Origin: Sitta carolinensis
Lineage: Eukaryota > Chordata > Aves > Passeriformes > Sittidae
Direction of reading: 5' to 3'
Length of the DNA stretch: 64,000 bases
Assembly (NCBI GenBank): GCA_032173965.1
Contig: CM063288.1
Span: 22,290,001 to 22,354,000 of the forward strand
The position numbers were made by a program, and so were the translations under genes. A model generated the notes under the pieces. It did not search any database, was not told where the DNA came from, and saw only the letters and a list, made by a program, of their open reading frames with translations. This document shows, piece by piece, positions 35,615 to 46,699 of this stretch. Position 1 is the stretch's first letter. The number at the start of each line of letters is the position of its first letter.

Positions 35615-35988
35615 TATGGTCTGTTCAGCCAAGAGAAGAGGAGACTGAGTGCAGACCTCATTGCAGTCGATAACTTCCTCATGATGTGAAAAAGAGGGGC
35701 AGACACTGATGTCATCTCTGTGGTGACTAGTGCCAGGACCTGAGGGAATGGCCTGAAGTTGTGTCAGGGGAGGTTTAGCTTGGATATTAGAGAAAGGATC
35801 TTCACCCAGAGGGTGCTGGGGCACAAGACCAGGCTCCCCAGGCAAGTGGTCACAGCACCAAGTCTGACAGAGCTCAAGAAGCATTTAGACAATGTTCTCA
35901 GGCACATGGTGTGACTCTCTTGGGGATGGTGCTGTGCAGGGTTAAGCACTGGACTTGATAATGCTTATGGGTCCCTTCCAACTCAGCA
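35615..35988 (+). mobile_element. CR1 LINE, 3' end fragment
   Basis: Sense-orientation CR1 3' region. Recognisable blocks include gttcagcc..gagaagaggag, acctgagggaatggcctgaa, caggctccccaggcaag, gtcacagcaccaagtctgac and the terminal gggtcccttccaactcagca. CR1 elements are the dominant retrotransposons of birds, and most copies are truncated at the 5' end like this one. The reverse complement of the copy at 55567-56297 shares the same blocks in the same order, which supports the call from within the window. The region codes for nothing intact. Confidence 0.93.
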
Positions 35989-35994
35989 TAAAAA

Positions 35995-38900
35995 TAACCT
36001 AAAGAAAAAAAGCAAAACCCTGTACTCACTATACTCAACCTGAGTTTCAAGCAAAGCAAAAGGTAGGATGGAGCTTTTTTTTCCCCCCCAGTGAGTAAAT
36101 TGTCATTTTCCAGGGGCCAAGCAGCTTTTAGTTCTGGCATACAGATAAATTTTCTGTCAGTATTTCAGACATCTTGCAACACTCTATGGGATGTTCTGAG
36201 TACGGCCAAGCATTCAGTACTGGCAGGTCAAATCCAGACGGTTTCCAACACCGGCTCTCACATCAGCAGTGTTTGCAGGGTCTCCTGTCTGCAGAGAAGT
36301 GCAGGGCCTGGAGAGCAGCCCCCTCCCCTGGCCCTTGCCCTGGGGCTCTGACCTGCTCAGCTGCCAGCAATGCCCACGCTCTTGCCACTCGCACCCTCTG
36401 CCTCTGGTCTGGTTTCATTGCTAAGCCTTTGTCAAATGACACGTGGCAGGATATCACGCAGAGGGCTCTGTCCAGGCAGGATTGTGGCCAAAGCTGTCTT
36501 GTGTCCTTCACAGGGACACGCAGGCTTTTGATGCTAGAATGAAGTGATGGGACTTGCAATTTTTTCCTTTGCTGTGCCAGATTTATTATAAGATGCCAAT
36601 GGCTAGGCTGTCACCTAGCATTCACTCCTAGAGATGTGCCATCATCTACCTCAGAAGACAAGCAGTGTTATTAGCTAGGTTTTGCAAAGCAGAAAAATGT
36701 GACTGCTTATCCTGCAAAGACAACAAAAGGGGTGTTTAATGCATTTTCCTGCAAAGTAGAATTTGCGGGAAGTAAAAGCTCAAACTTAGTAAGCTGTCTT
36801 AGTGCGCACAAAAAATTCCATTGAATCATTATAGTTTTAATAGTCATACTGTTTTAACTGGAAATTAATCCTATCAGAAAGATGTGAAGTGAAGGAAAAT
36901 CCTTCCAAAAAAAGGGCCTCATGGGCTTGAATTTCTGGTTTCAAGAGCTAGGGAGAATGAAATATTTGAAGGCATTTTGGCACCTAAATTCACTTTGCTT
37001 TAAAGATATAAAACCTACATTTATGTACCCAAAAATGCAGTAAAGTGCATAAGTATGTTTTCAAAAGAGATCTTGGAACCTAAATCTCATTACGGGAGAG
37101 AGTCACTTTTGAAAATAAAACACAAGATCCTTAAATCACTCTGTCATTTTGAAAATAAATATGAGATTGCAAGTGACCCCAGAGGCCTTAAAGCTCAGTC
37201 TAGATAATTATACCAAGAGTTGCATTTCACAATTCTCCCTAATTAATTGCAATTTTATGTCAATTCATAAGGAAGAACAAAACTCACAGAAGTCATCTTT
37301 TCTGGCCTATGCCATACTTAAAAGTTCTTTCATTTTCCAACCCCTGCTTACCTCTTGAAATTTAACAGGCTCAGAGACGAAGAAAGTAGGGGAGTAAGTG
37401 ATCAAAAGATGCTGATTTATGATCTAAAGCATTTGAACATTTTTAAGACCTTCAAGAGTACAATTTAACGTGTCCCCAGGTGACTTTAGTTTACACAGCC
37501 AACCCTTACAGCACAGATAATCTAGGCAGACGTTGTCTTTGGCAGCATTACAGGACTGCATTTCACAAAACTGGCCTGTTTGTTAACTGGTTTTCACTGT
37601 TTCAGACAGTCACTCATGCATTATTTATGGCATCAAGCATTGTGATATGTTTTCTTTCACCTTCTATTTGTTTACAGAAATGTTAATTGTGGCTAGCAGA
37701 AAAGCAAAGGAAATATTGCAAATATAGATTTAGTTCTCCTTTGTGTCTCATCTTTTTTTTCATGGTGCGTAGCAATATTTGGTTTTGGGGCTTGCTTGGG
37801 TTTCTTTTTAACCTGATTCACTATTAAAAGTATAAACACACAATATTTGATTCTCTGAAAGAGCTTCTGAAACTCTGAATGGTAACTAACTAACTGAATG
37901 GGTTATTAATCTCTGGAATGCTGAAATCCAGAATGCTTGCCCTGCAAACATCCCCTTATTTGCAGTTCACAGGTTAGGTTACCTGAATAAAACATCTGGG
38001 ATCCACTTACTTTTTTACAGACATTTATACTCCCTCCTGCCCCCTGCCTGGCCCTGCCATTAAAAGCCAAAATCGTACATGAAAGAAAAGATGCTGGCAT
38101 TAACCTGAGAAACACATAAGCATTATTAGCACAAATAGAAGGAGCACTTTAGCAGGCTATCAGCAGAATGACTTATCCATTTTTATCTACTTACCCAGTT
38201 TGTTGAGAACAAATTGCACGTATGTGTGTGAAAACTGAGTAAATTTGGGTTGATTCATCACCTGTCCTACTTTGCAGATCAATCAGTTAATAATTTCATT
38301 GACCTGGAGGATCATTTGGAACAATATATTTAATTCAGTCATGCATTTAGTTTAATTAAGGTTTGAAATTACAGTGCTCTGCTGGCAAAGAGATATTAAA
38401 TCTGTTTTCTTTCTGCTTTTCATTCACCATATGAATTCCTCTACTGGATATAATTCATTAAGAATCTTTTATTTTAATCTATCTAATTTACCCACTTCTT
38501 CTGTGAAATTCTGCATCTTTCTTTGGAATAAAAATCGTCTGAAAATCTTTATGCATCATTTGATGAATGTGCTGGAAGTGTTAGGCCCCTTGGACACTTC
38601 AGCAAACCAACAACAATTAACATCAATATGTCATTCAACTGCTCTGGAAACTGAGAGTAACTACTCTGTGATAATCAACATGTTCAATGAATACACATGG
38701 AGCTACACAAGCTGTCAGAGCTGAATTTGGTCCCACAGATGATGCTAGAACATTTGGAGATGCTTTGATTTATTGTGTGCTCCTACAGTGCTGTTTTCCC
38801 AGCAGCTGCTCTCTTCCTTTCCTTGTGTAACTGACTCATGTTTCAACCCCCTGCCAGTTTGCCACAGAGTGACAGTTGTGTTCATCTTGTGCACTTCACT

Positions 38901-41900
38901 AAGTGTCCACAGTGACCTTTAACCTGGCCTAAGAGCCTCTCTGGTGTGTGCCTGTGCCAACCTTCACAAGGATCAGAAAAGGTGGATTTACACCATGTTT
39001 CCCTGTCTGTGGCTATCGAAGGTTCATCATCACCTTTATGAGATATACCTTAATTTAACACTTGTTGCTATTGTCTGCATAACTTCTGAAGAGTAATGGT
39101 TTGAGCTCTGCAGACCTATCTTTTAGGCCTGCCTAGAGGACTAAACAGTCTATGCATGTTGCAAGGATTTGGTTAGGAATAGGACATTTCTGGCACCCCC
39201 TACTCATGTAACTGGCTGGCTTCTTTTGGTAGACTGCCTGGCTTGGGAATCAAAAAATGCTCTTGTCACCCATGGATGGTCTTTACTACTTACGCTCGGG
39301 CCATTTCAATCTCTGAACTGCATTTTGTTAAGTAATACATTTTTAGAGTAGTGAATAGCTGAGATGCATATAAGTTTCCTGTTTTCAAGAAGATCAGCTG
39401 CCTGCAAAAGCAGAAGTGTTTAGGAGGAAGAGTTAGTCAGACAGCTAGCCATTTCACTCTCATGTCTTTCCTCAATGTGTTGACTTAAAAATATAGTCAC
39501 TAGATCTCTCCTGTTATTAAGACAGACATTCTATTCTGTTATTAAGTTACCCGTCTGGCACTTATAGCTAGAGGATTTGGGAATTCTTTTGCTTTGAATT
39601 ACGGTTTTACTTCAGCAGCTATGGTTTCAACCAGCAAATCGGTTAACGGCTCTGTAGGCAGACCCAGGACTCTGACAGGGCCCAATACACATATCCATCA
39701 TTCATGTGCTGTGATTGAAAATATTTTTTGTTCTGGCAGTATGAAACACAGCACACATGGTTTGATTGTGCTAGTTTGGCTACTTTCATTATTTTCTATA
39801 TTTTACTTGAAGAGGCTGTTCTAACAGTCTTGTCTTCTCAGCTCTTGTGAGGGTGACAGCATAAGAGACTTGTCACATTTAAGTTTTGGATGCCTGAAGT
39901 TTGGTCACATGTGGTTTTGGATGCCTGTGTAATGAAGGTTGCCATCACTTTTACTCTTCATTTTGATTGTATTAGGTACATGAGGAAATCTCCATCACAA
40001 TCAGCCCCATTATATTACACACCTATATAATAAAAAATTACATTCCTATTGTGTCCAGGGTGTTACCTGAGAAATCTCAGGAAATTAATTGCCAGCTGGA
40101 GAAAACAGTTGCAAAATAACTTCACCCAAATGTTAGTGTCTTTGCCGTTTATTGCTAAGGTATGAATTTTACCAAGAAACAGATATGTCTGATACTGGTC
40201 TTTTGGTTTCAGAAGGATGAAGTTGAAGAGACAAAGGTCTGCTTTGAGAGCATATCCTTGAAAAGTCCATTTGCTGTTTGAACATAATTGTCCCAGTTTT
40301 GAGAAGGTCTGGGCAGCACATAAGTCAAGCTATGGCTGTCATGGCACAGAGGCAACTTCTTTCTCTGTGACTATTAACTTTCCCCTTCACTCTTGTATCT
40401 GTATTTTCATTTTACTTGGCTGAAAAACTGATCAGAGGACAGAGACCAAGAAAAGTACTTTACTGTGTGTGGAAAAACAGGTTAAAGATACACAGGTTTT
40501 TTTCCTTTTTAAACTGTGCAAACCCACTCTTTTCAATTTTGCAGTCTGCTCCATGAAAAACTATACTGGGTCTGCATTAATTTTGTCCACAAATATCTGA
40601 AAAAGCACCAAATATGTTATTTTACTAGCTTTTTCTCTTTTCAGCTAAGTCTCATTTTTCTATTTCTACAATGCTTAACCTTCTACTTGAGCTGGGTGTT
40701 TCCCTGTTTAGGGAAAAAAAAATTCTTCCTTTAGGTTTTGTCACATGCTCTTCAAGGCAGCCTCTTATTGCTCAATAGCAGAAAGATACTTGAAAGAAAA
40801 GAGATGTTGTCTGGAGCACCTGGAGTACCACAGGCCTGTCCCCCAGCCGTGGCCCTGTGGGGCAGAGAGCCCTCTCACTCAGGGTATAAATACCATCTCG
40901 CTCTTCCCCAGTTAATGACCTCACATCTTCTTACTTCATCTCACTTTGAGTTTGTTCTTGTTAAGGGCCTGATCCATCAAAGCACTTAACCTCATGGTTG
41001 CGGGTTGTAAACCCACTCGGGTAAGTACCTTGACTTTTTATAACCCTGTAAAGTGTGTAAAGTGTGTACCTATGGCACAATAAAAGATGGGTTTAAATGA
41101 TGTCTGTGATAAGAGCCAGCCTTTTCTGTTCAGCACTTCTCTGCAACACAAGAAATTTCTGCAGTTTGTGTTGCATATATTTCAAACAAGGCTGGTTTTG
41201 ACAAATTGACTGTTTCTTTTTTAGTTCTGTCTTTTTTGCACCTGTCTAAAAGAGCAACTACACCTAATAAATTTTCGAGACATTCTTGTTTATCTGTATT
41301 CCTCAAAAAACTGCTCAGATTCTGTTAGACACCCTGAAGGATTACCTAATACTTAAAAATTTTCAGTTCAGCTTTTTAAAACACTTAAACCAAATAAGAA
41401 AGCAGGAATATCATAGCGGGCTTAAACACTTTTCCTGCAGAACCCACCAAGGGTAAATTTTAAGTTAAATCCTATTCTGAGATCTGAATTTGGCCCAGTG
41501 AAGAATTTTAATTTCTGTAAGCACCGAAAATAAAAAGTAATTAAACCTCTGCATATACCTCGTGTACTATAAATACATTAATAAAATAGGCAAAGGAAAT
41601 CAACTCCTAAATTATTAGCAGTAGTAAAATGCTGAATATTGAAACAGTTTAATTTATTAATTTATAATTTTTATCAGGCTAAAGTAAGCCTCTAGGAGCA
41701 ATTTAGGCATAACAATAACGCGACTGTTCCGTACAGTCAGCAGTTAGATACACAGCTGGTTCAGTGCCTACAGGAAGAGAGTCAAGCTCAACCTTTAAGA
41801 ACCTGATGTATCTCTAAGTTAGGGTATATAAAGTGTAAACCTCCAACTCCAAAATGAATTTAGGCTGTGTGATTTGGACGTACTTTAGAGAAAACAGGTT

Positions 41901-42515
41901 AAGTCCAAGGCAAAATTTAACAAATAGATGTCATGTATTAATAGCAGAGAGAGTTGGAAATCTTTTTGCTGTGTGTTAGATGGTACATCTGCAAAAGCAA
42001 GATCAGTAGGTAGGCATTTCAAAGCTGAGCCTTTTAGGGGAAGGTTTTTGCTGAGTATTTTCTTGTATGAAAAAGTGTTCTCAATTCATCTACTGTACAG
42101 GACAGTTGACATTCCTCACAATCATCACTTAGTTAACACCAATCTACTAGAGAAATTCCCAAACTGTAGTGCAGTCCCAGTCTGTTGGGAAATTCAGCGA
42201 CCTTTCTTAGCTCCTATCTTCAACAACACGGAGCACACATGGCTAAGGAAAATGCCTGAAATATTGTGTATTAATCCAACATTTTTCTGCTTTTCACATC
42301 TCAAGGCCCTTGAAGCAGTACTTTTCTGGAGCAGCACTCAAAAGTACAGAAAGGAGTGACCTGCTCCTGTTATACTCAAAGGCCTAATCATCTTTTAGAA
42401 GACTTTCAATTCAAGGGAAAAGGAAGTGGATCAGATATCTCAATAATCTCCTTAGCAAAGCTGTCGCTTGGGATACCAAAAAGGATCAGTTTGGGAGGGT
42501 TTCCTTCAGAAACAA
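35995..42515. other. Non-genic stretch
   Basis: No gene recognised. The segment 36.24-36.53 kb is GC-richer and gives overlapping frames on both strands with no familiar motif. Phrases at 40965-40989 and 41486-41496 recall old amniote repeat motifs. The remainder is AT-rich and unremarkable. Confidence 0.5.
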
Positions 42516-42518
42516 GGT

Positions 42519-42650
42519 AATGAAGGGGACCTCAGGAGGTCTCTAGGGCAAACTTCTCAAAGCAGGATGAGCTCTGAGGTCGGACCAAATTACTCAGGAC
42601 TGGTTTTGAAGCTGCAGATGGAGCCTACACAGGGTCTGGCCAGCCTCTCC
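42519..42650 (-). mobile_element. CR1-like LINE 3' end fragment (older)
   Basis: Read on the minus strand, the segment gives gctccatctgcagcttcaaa, gtcctgagtaa, cctgctttgaga and cctgaggtcccctt. These match, in order, CR1 3'-end phrases recalled as ctccatcc..ttcaaaac, gtcctgagcaacc, ccctgctttgagcagg and agaggtcccttcc. It is more diverged than the other CR1 copies and belongs to a different subfamily. Confidence 0.75.
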
Positions 42651-43254
42651 ACTGCCTGACTGTCCTGATCCCATGTGGTTCCAGAGCACTGTAGAGAAAA
42701 GGACCAGGCAAAAAACCCAATTTCCCAAACTGCTTCCAAACCACTCTAAGAGAAGGGCAGCCCTGCCTGCTCCACAGCCTTTATTTTATTTCCACGGAAG
42801 AAGGGGACCTCTGCTCAGATTGGGAATAAAACAACAAACTATGGCTTTCAGTAGAGGCTGTCTCAACTCTTAAACAAACTGCATTTCTTACTGCAAATTA
42901 ATATTGAGCATTTCTTCTTAACCAGGAGAGACAGAAAGAGTTGTTTCCAATCAACTTTCAATTCTAAGGTCACCACTTGAGAGATGAAGCACAAAGGTAC
43001 TGACTTAGGCCTTAATTCAATCTGATCTAAAAAGCAGCTGCTTCCAGTAAAGAAGGCACAGCAGTTTTCTGAACATGAGCTGAACTCCTGCAGAATCTGC
43101 CGTGGGGCACCCCATTTCATGGGTGGAAAGTTTTGTGGACATTGCTCCTGAGTCATTCTCAGGGAAACGTTTATAATATAAACGTGTGTGTGTTTTGGAT
43201 GGGACAAAGTTACTTCATAGTAACTGCTATGGGGCTGTGGTTTGCATTTGTGCT

Positions 43255-43452
43255 GCAAACAGTGTTGAAAACACAGGCATGTTTTAGTTACTGCTGAGCA
43301 GGGCTTACACAAGGGTCTTTTTGGCTTCTCACCCCACCCCATCCCAATAGGTTGGGGGTGCACAAGAAGCTGGGGACATGGCCAGGACGGCTGACCACAA
43401 CTGACCCAAGGGATAGCCCAGAGCTCATGGCATGATGCTCAGCATGTTTCTT
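43255..43452 (-). mobile_element. Avian endogenous-retrovirus LTR fragment
   Basis: Plus-strand phrases ctgctgagcagggcttacac, ggcttctcaccccacccc, gggggtgcacaagaagctgg, ggccaggacggctgacc and catgatgctcagcat occur in the order I recall for the reverse complement of a widespread bird ERV LTR (ERVL-like). The LTR therefore lies on the minus strand. Both ends are missing: neither the TG start nor the CA end is visible, and no target-site duplication can be seen. No retroviral coding sequence is nearby, so this is probably a decayed solo LTR. A 166-codon minus-strand frame ending at 42863 overlaps it and is not a retroviral gene that I recognise. The exact family is uncertain. Confidence 0.75.
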
Positions 43453-43459
43453 AAAAACA

Positions 43460-46115
43460 ACTATTTTTAAGATTTATTCTTAAAAAAAATGCTTTAATTC
43501 AAGCTTTATTAACTGATATTGTATCTTATGCTGCCTATCAGTCAGCTGTCTTTCTTCTACAGGTTTATTACTCATGGCCCAAAGACAGAAAAATTGAGTG
43601 CTAAATGGCATTAAATACTAAGTAGCATTAAACTCATTCTAGACCAAAAATCTCATAAAATATGTTATTTCCTCATGGAAAAGAAACCATAAAATGGACT
43701 TCTGACATGTTGTAAGATGTCAATAAGTTATTTACTAACCTAAATACCCATTGCACACAAGAGAGACTTGTTTATTTTGAGAGATTTCAAAATTTATTTT
43801 TCAACAAGGCTTTATAATAAAGCCTGAGAAGGGCAATCAAGAAATCTGTGAAACCCTGTTTCACTGTTTCCATAGTAACCTCCTTACTAAGACAGTAGCC
43901 TTGGTTTGGGACAATCCTGTAAGCAAATATATTGTAAAGATTTCTGTCATAATGAATTCACTCTCATAGTTTGGCATTTTGTGTTGCTTTCACAAATATC
44001 TTACCCTTTTATTAGTTTCCTTGTTATCTTTAAGAGGCAAAATCTGGAGCAAAATGTAGCAACCTGCCCTATTCATTGCTATCAGCATTTTAAAAGCCAT
44101 GTTTCAGGTGCAGTACATTTAAGTATGATTCAGCTAAGTTGGCAAGGAAAATAAGGAAAACCCAACTCAAATAGTAAAGGAATTGGCTTGTACATTTGCC
44201 CAGAAAATGACCAAAACCTTTTCAAGAATATTAAAAGTGCAATTCTGAGAATTAACATTAGCTGCAGAATCCCTTGCCCAGCTCCTGGCTCCTAGCAGAT
44301 CCACACCTCTCAGTTTTTCTAAAGGCTGCATATAAGAAAGGACAGAACCACATTTGATTCAGCTTTGCACAACCATAGAGAGAAGACTCAATACTTATAA
44401 TTTAAATGAAAAATTTTCCAAGTTCAGCGAAGTGAACTCTTTTGTTTGCGCTGCTGCTGAGATGGGAAGCAGCGCTTCCCCAGGGCCAGGGGTATCCCAT
44501 CCTGGCTGGGAGCAGGGCACCTGCAGGGCATGGGGCAGCCCAGGCTGGCCTGGGCACGGCAGACAGACCCAGCAGTGCCCTCGTGGCCCTGACAGACTAG
44601 GGGCTCTGGGTAAAAAGCTCTGAACCCTTGACTGAAGGGTGAAAAAGCCTTACCCTTGTCACATCTAGAACTAAGAAGCTTCAGAAAGAATAAATCAATA
44701 TATTTTTTTGTCATTAATAGAGTCCTGCAGTATCTGGGTGCATTGGGGTAGGTACCAGGCAAACATTGAATAACATAAAGTCCTTGCTTGAACAGGTCAT
44801 CCATTTAAGACCCCAGTTCTGCAAAAAATGCACATCCTTAACTTCAATATCCTGAAGCAAGGATGTCACTAAATTCTGCAAATTATGCCATTTTGGTTTT
44901 TATTTTTCTTCCAAGGAATTCAGAAGTGGACAATGTATAAATTCCATTTCACTGGAGACAAGACAGCTAGTAGCTATCATACCAGGTACAATAATTTTTA
45001 AAGTTAATAGTAATTCTTTTTAGCGTGCCTTATTGACTTCTAATAATCTCTGAGGGGATTAATAGCTAAGAAGGTATGTATGTGTTGATGACAGAAAGCA
45101 GAATGAAGTCTACTGATTTATTGCAACTCTTCATTAAGTTTAAAAGCATTCCACTGTGATGAAGACATCAACCATAGGCTGTGGTATTTTCACACCACAA
45201 AGAAATAGTTAAGAGCAGGAAGACAAAAAAATAAAGCAAACAATGTTTCAGCTTGAATTCAAGCCAGATTTCACAAAACAAGACCCTATTCAAACCTAAT
45301 GAAGCAAAATACATTGAAAATATCCACCAGTTTCCCCTGTTTAAAGGTATAGATGAAACATACCTGATTATGTGTGCGCTAAAAATCTTATTAGGTAAAG
45401 TCATAGCAGATTACTTTATTGCATAAAGATTAGTATGGAACTGAACTTCTGTAAATACTCATCTAGATTCTCATTCTCTATTACAATGAAACATTTCTCT
45501 TAATTCTTGTGGAATTAGATTTAAGCCATCATTTTATGAGACAGAAAAAGAAGGACCTTTTCATATTTTTTTCCTCTGTAAAATTCTGGTTAATTTTTTA
45601 ATTAAAAGGATAAGTTAAAACTCAAAGAATACAATCAAGAAATAATGTGACGTCTTAGTTTATATAATTTCTATGCTAAGGTTTTATTTGGAACTTATAT
45701 TTAATGAGTTTAGAGAAGAGAATTCCATACTACAGCTTAGGCATTGGATGTAGGCAGCACAAAATTAGAACAAAAAAGTGACCACTCTTTACCTAGCCAA
45801 ATGGAGGTAATGTCAACCTCTAATTCAAAAGGAAAATTCCTCTTAACTCCAATGGGATCAAGATTTTATCTTGGGTTCTTAATTATTTCCTGGTGAGTTT
45901 TATACATGTGAATATTACCAGTAAAAGTCAGGTCATTAATGGAAGCAACTCAGCATTGAAAGATACTGAATGCATGCTTGTTTCCCAAATGACACGTGGC
46001 CTGCAGCCTATGCATGCACTTGTCCGCATGTAAAAGAGATGAAATTCTTCATAAACATTATCATCAGTCATCTTCCTCAGAGGAAAATGAGCACAGTATG
46101 TCATTATGTCTAGGA
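43460..46115. other. Non-genic stretch
   Basis: No gene recognised. A GC-rich patch at 44455-44620 has few CpG. Phrases at 44808-44870 and 45844-45868 recall an old amniote repeat. Confidence 0.5.
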
Positions 46116-46159
46116 CTATCACAGTTTGGCTACTAATGGGCATTGGTCCAAACTCCAGG

Positions 46160-46175
46160 AAAAAAAAAAAAAAAA
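46160..46175. repeat. Poly-A, 16 A
   Basis: A 16-A run after aactccagg. It might be a retro-insertion tail on the plus strand, but the body is not recognised. Confidence 0.93.
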
Positions 46176-46532
46176 GTAAAAGTAATATTTATTTTGGAAG
46201 CTTCTCAAAACAGAGGCTTTCTCTTCTGTGGTACTTAGCACACTGTCAGCACTTAGAAATAGAAAGAAATAATTCAAGTTCTGATACTTGGTTTTGGCAA
46301 AATGGTCTGAATACTTCTCTGAAGAGGATTGATTATACATCTGCATCTCTCCTGAGTTAAAGTCTGGGTCACTCCTCAGCTTTTGGTAACACATCATCTG
46401 CACTGGGTCTTCTTGCTCCATAGTTGCTCCATAGACCTTCCCTCCAAAGTATGAAGTGCCATTTGCAGAATCCTCAAATACAAATGCTGCCTTTTGCTCA
46501 TCCAGAACTTTTACTGTCAAAAATGCAGTAGC

Positions 46533-46562
46533 TTTATTAAACTCACCTTTATTAAACTCACC
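46533..46562. repeat. 15-bp unit duplicated in tandem
   Basis: Two perfect adjacent copies of tttattaaactcacc. The duplication is a multiple of three and stays in frame within the minus-strand open frame at 46119-46568. Confidence 0.95.
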
Positions 46563-46699
46563 ATTAAGTTATCATATTACTTACAATTCTCCACAAGGAT
46601 CAGAAAGAAAGATTTAGGTGTGTTTGGGTTCTCCAGACAGGACATTGTAAGTGCTTTGGTAGCAGCATGGGTGACATTTCTTTCTGTGGACTGACTGAT

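Larger units (their letters stand above)
46119..46568 (-). other. Unrecognised 149-codon open frame
   Basis: An open frame between two stops on the minus strand, with no in-frame ATG in its first 40 codons. The start half reads like a real globular protein (for example VKVLDEQKAAFVFED, then SYFGGKVYG, then EDPVQMMCYQKLRSDPDF), with balanced charge and hydrophobicity, whereas most chance frames here are Ser/Leu/Ile-rich. The last 25 codons run into a poly-Phe stretch caused by the poly-A at 46160-46175, so any genuine coding part ends earlier. A 15-bp tandem duplication near its 5' side repeats the residues GEFNK in frame. I do not recognise a family. It could be an isolated exon (a weak acceptor, tttttgacag, precedes VKVL), a retropseudogene fragment, a transposon relic or chance. 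Confidence 0.25.

Noticed and set aside
42863..43363. 166-codon minus-strand frame near the LTR
   Set aside because: No recognisable domain or retroviral motif is present; its first part overlaps the LTR fragment and the rest looks like chance.
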